Shown piece by piece: positions 56,701 to 64,000 of a DNA stretch of 64,000 nt; the first letter of the stretch is position 1; each line of letters starts with the position of its first letter. The stretch lies in contig CM054060.1 of assembly GCA_028641055.1 (NCBI GenBank), positions 300,951,835 to 301,015,834 of the forward strand. Reading direction: 5' to 3'. The notes below the pieces were generated by a model, which worked only from the letters and a program-made list of their open reading frames with translations, ran no database searches and had not been told where the DNA came from. The position numbers were made by a program, and so were the translations under genes. This stretch comes from Alopecurus myosuroides. Its lineage: Eukaryota; Streptophyta; Magnoliopsida; Poales; Poaceae.

Positions 56701-58785
56701 CACGCGTCCTACACTGCGGTTCCAAGTCTTCTTCTTCATCTAAGAGATTCACGAGCTGATCTGGGGGCACGGGATTTGTCTTCCTCTTGGGACGAGGTGC
56801 GGCAGCGGCATCAGCATCAAGAGGTGCGCTGGAAGAAGAAACAAGATCAGAAAGAAAGCAGAAAAAGGGAGAAGGGAAAAGCACAGCAGAAACGGTGATA
56901 GGTCAAGGGTTACTCGGAGGACACTTACCCCTTTCTGGTAGCGACCTTCCTCTTGCAGGAAACGACGGCTTTGTTGGTTGGCTGCTTCCTAGTTCTCTTG
57001 CCAGGAGGTGCCTGTGCATCACTGCCAACCCTCTTCCGAGTAGAGGGAGCAGCCATGGACACAGGAACTGCGTCCACGGGATCCTCCAGCTCGTCCACAT
57101 CAGGCTCATCTGCAGAGAAGAGGGGAGAAGTCAAAATAAGCAAAAAAGAATGGAAGCAAAGCAAACTGCGAGTAAGCAGAAAGGTGAACCAAGTCACCTT
57201 CGTCGTCTTCGGACCAATCCCGAATAGAGGCATCTTCTCGGGACTTACCGGGTTGATTGGCTTTAGGGATGCACAAAGTGTCTTGGGTGTCGTATGCCTT
57301 GGCACCATCCTCAGTCCTGTCCTCGTGCCAGTTGGACTCGAAGATCTCATTGTCCTCTTCTCTCTGGCGGTCGATGTGCTGTTGGTGCAAGTAAGCACTG
57401 TGAGTTAAGTTCTCGGATAAGTGGTTCTACTCGGAACAAACGTGCAAACACTAAGCACATAAAGCTAAGAGGTTCTACTCGGGATAGCGTGCAAACACTA
57501 AGCACATAAAGCTAAGAGGATCTACTCGGGATAGCGTGCAAACACTAAGCACATAAAGCTAAGAGGTTCTGCTCGGGATAGCGTGCAAACACTAAGCACA
57601 TAAAGCTAAGAGGTTCTGCTCGGGATAGCGTGCAAACACTAAGCACATAAAGCTAAGAGGTTCTACTCGGGATAGAGTGCAAACACTAAGCACATAAAGC
57701 TAGGTGGTTCTACTCGGGATAGCATGAAAATACAAAGCATATTAAGCTATGAGGAATCCTACTCAGTGTCAATTACAAACAGTAAAAGTGCAGAGAAGAG
57801 CACTAACCTGAGTGATCTTCTTGAGACGGCTATACGGCATGAAGCCATATGCCCAGCTGTCGGAGAGCGCGGTCTGCATGATAGACCTGGCCCAAATGGA
57901 CACCTCAGCCTTGCTGAGCTCGAAGGTTGTTGTCCTGGTACAGTCCTGAGGACCTCCCATGTAGCACATCTTGTGTGCTCGCTCCTGGAGCGGGAGTACT
58001 CGGCGGGAGATCCAACACGCGATGGGGTCGTCTTGGAGGAGCCCTTCCGAGATCAACTCGGTCAGGCGCCTCTCGACCCGGAGGACATCTGGGACGGTCT
58101 TCTTCGGGTCATAGCCCCAGTGCTGCCCGGTGGGCAGCGTGTTCTTGAACTTTGGGAGCCCTATCCGGTCTTCGATTGGCTTCCCCTCCTCGGCGGCAAC
58201 ATTCTTCACGTAGAGGAAACCGCGCTGCCACTTGCGCACGGTTTCCAATCCGAGCACCCGCGGGTGGTGACCGGTCTTGCGCTGCAACATCATTGTGCTA
58301 CCCGTCTGGGTCATCGCGCGAGGGGCGTCAGTGTTACCCGGATCGGGAACACTTTGTTTGCGAAGGAAGAAATATCTTGCCCATGTGTGGATGGTTGGGT
58401 AGACACCCAAGAAGGCCTCACACACGGTGGCGTATATGGAGAGCATCACGATTGCGTTTGGTGGAAGATGGTGCGGCTGGAGGCCGAAATGATTGAGGAA
58501 ATCGGAAAGAAACTTTGAGATGGGAAGGACGAAGCCGCGTTTGAAATGAGAAAGAAAGACAACATACTCGTCCTTCTCTGGAGCCGGGATGAGCTCGGTG
58601 CCAGGATGCCGGAAAACCACGCCGGGAGGAACACGGCGGGTGTTTACCAGCCACTGGCAGTCCTCGACGGTGACGTCCGAGCCTTCCCAGCCGGCTCGGG
58701 CGGCAGCCGTCTCGTCTCCGCGCGGAGCCATGGAAGGGGAGTTGCTGGTGGAGAGGAAAAGCTTGTCGGAGTTGGAGGCGAGCAT
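53719..58785 (-). pseudogene. Gyp-D antisense accessory gene, eight-exon model, one in-frame stop
   Basis: Exons on the minus strand: 58785-57808, 57378-57198, 57109-56929, 56828-55514, 55327-55171, 55087-55004, 54926-54558, 54458-53719. All introns have GT...AG ends, and every junction keeps phase. The total is 4,005 nt, i.e. 1,334 codons plus TGA 53721-53719. Only TAG 56677-56675 interrupts it. Exon 1 carries a domain like Pfam Transposase_28 (putative gypsy type transposon): LSDFLNHFGLQPHHLPPNA, then CEAFLGVYPTIHTWARYFF. Exon 4 is Gln/Pro rich. Exons 5-8 form a long coiled coil, and the last exon is strongly acidic. Exon 2 has an alternative donor (GTAAGT at about 57251) that also keeps phase. 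Function unknown. Extra genes, some antisense, are known in Tat elements. Confidence 0.75.
57424..57760. repeat. 47-bp tandem repeat, about seven copies
   Basis: The unit begins GTTCTACTCGGGATAGCGTG and ends CATAAAGCTAAGAG. Copies start at 57424 (48 bp), 57472, 57519, 57566, 57613, 57660 and 57707, the later ones exactly 47 bp apart, with a decayed last copy. The array lies wholly in intron 1 of the antisense gene. The near identity of the copies points to recent unequal exchange or replication slippage. Confidence 0.95.
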
Positions 58786-59480
58786 GGCGGCGATGGCGTG
58801 CCGGGATGCTTGCTCTCAGATCTCACGGTGGCGGCGCAGTGAGTGCTCGCGGTGGCGCTGGGCTCAACGGCGGCGGCAGAGGAGTTGGGAGTTCGAGATT
58901 GGAAATGTAGAGGAAAGAGAAGAAGTGGGCGGCGCGGGGGTATTTATCTCTCCCCGCGCGCTGCAGTTACTACTGGATCAATCGTGGGCATTGATCGTGC
59001 GGCGTGGGTTAACTTCCCGTTAGAAACGCACACAGCGCGAAACGCGCGTGTAACGGGCGCAGTTAATCCCACGTCCCAGATCGTGGGCTCTTGAGTACCC
59101 GTGCAACGTGACCTAATGGGCTGTGGGCCCTGGTTGCAGTGAAGGGCGCGTGGCCTGCTGTGTCCCTGGCACCGAGGCGTCGGGGGTACGTGGGCTTGAC
59201 ACGTGCCCAGTAGCAACACGAGAAGATGGATATGGTCTGATCCAGCGGGATCGTGTTCAAAATTTCGCTAAGTCAATTTACTCGGCCGCGCAGTAGAGAG
59301 ATTGCTCTACTCGGCTACAAGGAGATTTCTTTTGTGGCCACAGTTGGAGAGATTTGAGAAGGATTTCTTGGTTCAAGTTGAGGTGCAACTCGGCGTTACT
59401 GCTTCGAGAAGACAAGTTTGGTTTAAGCTGGCAGGGCTCCGCGAACAAGTTCGCTGGACTCTACCAGCTTCGGGGACTAA
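58786..59480 (-). promoter_or_regulatory. Presumed upstream region of the antisense gene, and Gyp-D polypurine tract
   Basis: On the minus strand, GATAAATA at 58941-58948 is a TATA-like box about 155 bases before the ATG at 58785, followed by a purine/pyrimidine-rich leader. A second possible start (MAPRGDET) is at 58731. At the right end, on the plus strand, TTCGGGGACTAA (59469-59480) abuts the 3' LTR and is the likely plus-strand primer. No other gene is seen in this stretch. Confidence 0.5.
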
Positions 59481-60352
59481 TGTCGGGGGGCTACCCCCGA
59501 GTAGGGGTAAGGCAAGTGGTAAAGGCGAAGATCAGAGTACTGTTGGACGGCTTGATGGCTACCCGGGTACCTTCTACCCGGTAGTCTCTATCCGGTCATA
59601 AGTACTGAAGGCCAAGAGAAGATATTAAGGAAGATTGTATTCGTCCGGGTAGCGGCCAGGTGGTCCGGGTAGATGGGCTGCAATCCTACCCGGGCAAGAA
59701 GTCAATGGAGCCGTTCTGACAAGATCCCGCGTATCCTGTGGCCGTACCGGCGTGCGGTTCAATTGCGGAGCGCATGATTATCCGCGCTACGGCGTGGCTA
59801 CAGTGAGGTCCTGTCACTAACAGAGGGGACGTGACATGTCTAGGGGCCTACTCTATGTGACTGACAGGGTGGACAGGTCCCATCTGCCGAACGGCGCGGC
59901 GATTTCCCGCACCCGCGTCAGCGAGAAGCCGGAGGCGTGCACTGTCCTGCAGTAGGCGTGTCCCATCAAGTTGTACCTTATAGTCTTTGTTTATTCGGTT
60001 GGGCACCAGTATATAAGGTGCCCTGCCCCCTCCTGCGCGAGGGACATTGCCTCAGTTCGCATTTATTGCAAGGACCAGCACTAGAGCAAGAGAGAACAAC
60101 CGAGTGGCTACTCGGCCAAGAGGCAAACTTGTACTGTGGCTACTCGGAGATTATACATACAGAGAGATAGGCAGGAGTAGGGGTGTTACCTCCACACGAG
60201 GGCCCTGAACCTGGGTAGTTCTTGTTGTTTGCAGTGATATTATTACCTGAGCGCGGCTACTCGCCATGCGATCCCTCCCCGGATACCTCCAGCGTCCATC
60301 GGCCCCAACACTTTAGCCATCCCATGGCATCTGTCTTCTCCATCCCACGACA
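59481..60352 (+). repeat. Gyp-D 3' LTR
   Basis: 872 bp, collinear with 44476-45362 and ending CATCCCACGACA, followed by the GATGC duplication. TATATAAG at 60010-60017. Confidence 0.95.
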
Positions 60353-60357
60353 GATGC

Positions 60358-61137
60358 CATTCTTGGTGGTTTGGTGAACCTCCCTCACCATGCCTTCAAG
60401 TGACACCAAGAAGGAGAAGACTGTGAGGGCTTTGAGATTGATCTCTTGTATTTCATCAAAGAAGAGATCTATCATGCCATGACTGATCCAAAGAAAGTGC
60501 CTGTGTATGCTCCGTATGTGATGAAGTTCATTCTTGATCAAGTTCCTGGACTGGATACTGAGACTGCTCACAAGTTTGGCACTCTTCAGGTTCTTTGAGT
60601 TCACCTTCGAGACCATGATGACGCGGAAGAAGAGTACCTCTCTATGTTTGATGATGCCCCGAGGACTAGGAGGAAGAATGCTGACCCTCCTGCTCGTCTT
60701 CATGGCAAGGCTGAGGTTCAAGATGATCAAAAGAAGCTCACATGGTTCCAGCGCAACATCATGTGCATGACTATTTCTATCCGCAAGGAGAACCATGAGG
60801 CATACAAGGAAAGGAAGGAGTTGAAGAGGATGATCAAGGGTCTTCAGGACCATGCTGGCATTGTACGCACCCCTCTTCTTGAGACTGTTACCGAGTCTCA
60901 AAATTGTCCTACCATGAGTGGAACACCTCCTCTTTCCGTTGGGGTGATTTTGATGAGGTCACTTCAGCTCCATCCTCGTCTAGCAACCGTGGTAAGGCTC
61001 TTCTGACCGAAGAAGAAGAAGAAGAAGAAGAAGAGCATGCTGAAGATGAAGATGATTATCCGTCTGATGTTGGTGATGATGATGAGGATGATCAAGGTGA
61101 AGATGAGGACGAGGACTCTGAGGAGGAGGAGGAGTAA
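60358..61137 (+). pseudogene. Cop2 extra downstream gene, part right of Gyp-D
   Basis: It continues the protein interrupted at 44475: LVNLPHHAFK, then FEIDLLYFIKEEIYHAM (about 60435), then WFQRNIMCMTI (about 60743), a charged helix, and an acidic tail with a GAA run (61010-61031). The stop TAA is at 61135-61137. Stops and shifts occur near 60400, 60597 and 60900. Each segment aligns with 8215-8989 of Cop1. Confidence 0.65.
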
Positions 61138-61628
61138 GATTGATCCTTTTGGTTACGTGTAGTGAGGTCTTTTCTCCTTTTTGGTGTCTCAATGTCAAAG
61201 GGGGAGAATTTGCTATCTAGTATCCGCGGATTTGCATGGGTCGCTCGGAGCACAAGCTTTTGAACTTGATTTCCCTTTTATAGCTTGTGTCTCCCTTTTA
61301 TCTTATTTTCTTTGGAAACTTCTCTACGTATTAAACTTTATGGTTGTGTGTGGTAAGACTGCGTTTGTGAGGTATTATCTATCTATGATGTGTTAATCCT
61401 CTAGTTGCCTTACTTGTCTTACCTACTTATGCAATTATATTGTTTGGTATATTTATTTTGGCTTATGATTTAAATTTGTAAAACATAGGGGGATCTTAGA
61501 ACTTTGTTGTCGTGTTCCATTGGTGCACACATCAAGGGGGAGCCCGTCTATATTTTCCAAAACTACGTCTAGCAACGGTTATCATTGCAAATACTTGTGT
61601 TGTCATCAAATACCAAAAATGGGGAGAT
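61138..61628 (+). promoter_or_regulatory. Cop2 reiterated polypurine tracts
   Basis: GTCAAAGGGGGAGAA near 61194, ATAGGGGGAT near 61486, CAAGGGGGAGCC near 61532, and AAAATGGGGAGAT abutting the LTR (about 61616-61628). They match the arrangement before the Cop1 3' LTR, with one extra tract. No gene is seen in this stretch. Confidence 0.72.
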
Positions 61629-62988
61629 TGAAAGCGCAAATGCGCCTAAATCTTGTTTTGTGTGTTTGTTAACAACACTAATATTATTCTAATGTGTGTT
61701 GATTTTAAAGGGGTCATTATATAATGTTTAATAAAGGGGGATCTGTTTCTCAAAAAGTAATAAAAGAGAATTTGAAGTGCTAGAGGTGCCGGGTTTTCTT
61801 CCAGGCCGGAGTCAACGGGGTCTCAGACCGGAGTCTACGGACTCAGAATTTACTGGCGAAAAAAGATCATTGGTGTCACTCACTGGACCCTCCCCGGATT
61901 GTGTCTGGAGTGTTCCCGGAGTTTTCGGCCCAACTGGAGTCTCCGGTGTGCAGGGGCCGGAGTCTCCGGACTCTTGGCGTTTCCCTTCACAAGAAGCTAA
62001 CCAGACACTCTCTAAACTCTAGAGACAAAAATGTGCGGAGTCTTTGCGGAGTCTCTGGCCTCTGTCCGGAGTCTCCGCCCCTGAAGATTTTCCAATGCCA
62101 AGTCAAAGTGGTGTCGCCCACTGGATGTAGTCCTGAGAGTGCCCTGAGTCTCCGGTGTGTTTGCAAAGTTTCCGGACCTCCAGAATGTTGCCGGAGACTT
62201 TGCTAGACCGAAGTTTCCGGCCTTTACACCGGACTCTCCGGTGTGACTTTCCAGAAAGGTGTCAAACGTGTAGATTTTGGGGATTGTGTATAAATACCCC
62301 TCCCCTTCTTCTTCCTCCAGCTAGCTCGTCCTGAATTGATTGCTCCATTAATTGAGCTCACCCACGAAGATAGATCTCCCAATCCCTCACTCATTGATCT
62401 TCGGAGGATTGAAGGAGAATGCCTCGATATACATCTTCACCAACATGTTCTTCATTTCCCCCTCACTCACTTGAGGGAATCAAGTCTAGGGTTTCCTTAT
62501 GAAAAAACTAGACCCCATTGCCACTCACTTGTTTATTGTTGGTGACTCTTGGGAGCTCCCAATTTGGTTGTGGGTGTGTGCCTGAAGCTCATTGTAAAGG
62601 ACTCGATTTCCGTCTCAAGGGGAATCAATATTGAGGGTGAACTAGAACTTTGTGGCGAGGTTCATCGGAAAATAGGGTGAGGCCTTTGTGGCTTTGAGTA
62701 GGCCTCCGTGGCAAAAATCACACCCCTCCAACGAGACGTACTCCTCTCATAAGGAGGAACTCGGGATTACATCCTTGTCTCTATGTGTTTCCGTTATCGC
62801 TTACCTCGTTCCCTCTCCTTTACTTTTTGTTTGTATCTTGTTTATTGTTGTCCTTGTCATATAGATAAATTCACCGCAGTTGCATATCTAGAGAATTTAC
62901 CTTTGTGTCAAGCCTAATTTGAAGGAAAAATAAAATTAGTCGTATCACCTATTCACCCCCCTCTAGGTGTCCATACTATCCGTTTTCA
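61629..62988 (+). repeat. Cop2 3' LTR
   Basis: 1,360 bp from TGAAAGCGCAAATGCG to ATCCGTTTTCA. It has the palindrome-rich upstream part (61803-62240), TATAAATA at 62289-62296, and a transcribed end matching window positions 1-299. It is complete, so it shows what the cut Cop1 3' LTR has lost. Confidence 0.93.
62289..62296 (+). promoter_or_regulatory. TATA box of the Cop2 3' LTR
   Basis: TATAAATA followed by ACCCCTCCCC, aligned with 10136-10143 in Cop1. Confidence 0.75.
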
Positions 62989-64000
62989 CCTACTTTCCAG
63001 CCAAAAAAGATTCATACAATTCGGAGCATATATGCAAAAGTTATAACTTTCTGAAGTCAGATATATTTCTGCAGTCCGAATCTGCATCCAGAACGTGGAG
63101 AACTGGGACTCTAATTGCTCTTCGACCCAACGTGACGTGGAAGAACTCCTTGAACAACATATAATCATGTATACTTGTTTCCCCCCTCATTTCTTGATCA
63201 ATTGTATAGGAATTATTCTTGGTCGTATCCAGCCTTGTCATGTCCTCGTCAGAAAATATAGCGGAAAACCGTATGAACCTTGTGAATATTTAAAAAAGTG
63301 CAGAACTGACACCCGCCTGAACGTTTCGCTGGTCATTTAGAATGAAGGACACACAAACTTTCTTGACGAAGTAAAAAATAAAAAATCACCAACATTGACA
63401 CACATACCAGTAAAATAGTAAAAGACTATAGTTCATGAACATTGACATAGATACCAACTAACCATAATAAAAACAACTTTTTAATTTTATCTACAACTTT
63501 CTTCCCCCCATTTAATCCCCTCATTCCAAGACACTCCTATTTATTTTCTACACCGATGTGGCTGATAAAAAATAATAAGTGATGATACTAATTCCTATTT
63601 GGCGGTGTTTTCTATGGACGGTCAAACTAAAAGTTAGTAAAGTACTATTAAGTTATCTATATACTTTGGTTTACTCGTTACTTTGTTAGTATCTCTCCAT
63701 AATCTTAAACTCAAGTTTCTTACATTTCTGCTCTTTCGATAAAGGGCATTATATTACTTAAAGCATCCAAAAGATATAAAGTAGTACACCTTGCCCCTGC
63801 ATAATAATGATGCACACATCCAAAGCAGTTCTAACAAGAAATGGGAACGATCTATGGCGAATTACAAAGGATCAAACATACAGTCCGCAAAACGCCTATA
63901 TAGTAGCTGGAAGTTCGATCCGAAGATTATGCCGCCACCCATGTGGGTTAAAAAAATTATTCACAGTGTTTTCCAACTGAATATACACCTTTGTAAACAG
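62989..64000. other. Right flank, nothing recognised
   Basis: About 1 kb of AT-rich DNA after Cop2. Short open stretches exist (for example 63095-63340), but they lack any motif I know and have no homologous partner in the window. No LTR end or terminal inverted repeat is apparent. It may be older transposon sequence or the original insertion locus. Confidence 0.5.

Larger units (their letters stand above)
44476..60352 (+). mobile_element. Gyp-D: Tat-like Gypsy element with an antisense accessory gene
   Basis: Its 15,877 bp carry LTRs of 887 and 872 bp that begin TGTCGGGGGGCTACCCCCG, a TGGCGCCCACC-type primer site, gag and protease, RT with two RNase H domains, and integrase. A 6.5-kb downstream region follows, containing a large gene on the minus strand. 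The second RNase H (FDGS...GDSDLVVQQV) and the extra downstream gene are known traits of the Tat lineage. The two LTRs differ at roughly 25 positions in about 870 by my count, so this is the youngest datable insertion here. Confidence 0.92.
37168..62988 (+). mobile_element. Cop2: Sirevirus-type Copia element, 5'-truncated, split by Gyp-D
   Basis: It is homologous to Cop1 in the same order: gag with coiled coil, pol, internal promoter-like module, extra gene, repeated purine tracts, 3' LTR. The 5' LTR and the start of gag are missing. It holds two insertions, LTR-C with Gyp-B at its left edge and Gyp-D in the extra gene. It has many more stops than Cop1. Its own sequence spans 37168-44475 and 60358-62988. 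CCTAC follows the right LTR end, but the left duplication is lost. Confidence 0.9.

Noticed and set aside
57424..57760. Tandem array as CRISPR or centromeric satellite
   Set aside because: Units are contiguous without spacers, only seven copies, and confined to an intron within a retrotransposon of a plant genome.
63095..63340. Open stretch in the right flank as a host gene exon
   Set aside because: 81 codons with no recognised motif or splice context; compatible with chance.
63725..63830. Right-flank segment as the end of a LINE or MITE
   Set aside because: I had a vague impression of similarity to repeat ends but found no poly-A tail, terminal repeat or target duplication.

Overview
This window is a nested block of LTR retrotransposons from a large plant genome. 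Their sequence types (Sirevirus/Maximus-like Copia, Athila-like Gypsy with TGATACGTC-starting LTRs, Tat-like Gypsy with two RNase H domains) fit a grass, most likely a Pooideae grass such as a Triticeae or Poeae species. The species is an inference. I found no convincing host gene, tRNA, rRNA or CRISPR array. Almost all coding capacity is decayed gag and pol, with stops and frameshifts.

Layout, left to right. (1) 1-10773: Cop1, a Sirevirus-type Copia element. The window starts inside its 5' LTR, and its 3' LTR is cut short. (2) 10774-28212: Gyp-A, an Athila-like Gypsy element that has lost the 5' part of its 5' LTR. It is split by (3) Cop-E, 16946-26916, a gag-only Copia-like element flanked by the 5-bp target duplication GATAT. 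(4) 28213-28892: an unassigned stretch, perhaps the left remnant of Cop2. (5) 28893-37167: LTR-C, a minus-strand solo LTR flanked by CTCCA. It was itself entered by (6) Gyp-B, 29055-35724, a plus-strand non-autonomous Gypsy element of the same LTR family, flanked by CACTA. (7) 37168-62988: Cop2, an older and more decayed relative of Cop1 that lacks its 5' end. It is split by (8) Gyp-D, 44476-60352, a 15.9-kb Tat-like Gypsy element flanked by GATGC. (9) 62989-64000: right flank, nothing recognised.

Two accessory genes are the most interesting content. Cop1 and Cop2 both carry an extra sense gene between pol and the 3' LTR. In each copy it lies behind a promoter-like module (CCGGAG/CTCCGG palindromes, then a TATA-like box intact only in Cop1, then a GC-rich leader). 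A tiny first exon and an intron of about 355 bp join the second exon in the same phase in both copies. Gyp-D carries an extra gene on the opposite strand downstream of pol. I could model it as eight exons (4,005 nt coding) with GT/AG borders and consistent phase, broken only by one in-frame TAG. A 47-bp tandem repeat fills its first intron. Both accessory proteins have a helical N-terminal domain of the kind annotated as putative plant transposon protein, charged or coiled-coil middle parts and an Asp/Glu-rich C-terminal region.

Relative ages follow from nesting. Cop2 is older than LTR-C, which is older than Gyp-B. Cop2 is also older than Gyp-D, and Gyp-A is older than Cop-E. Gyp-D looks young, with its LTRs differing at about 3% of positions by eye, yet its polymerase and protease motifs are already damaged.
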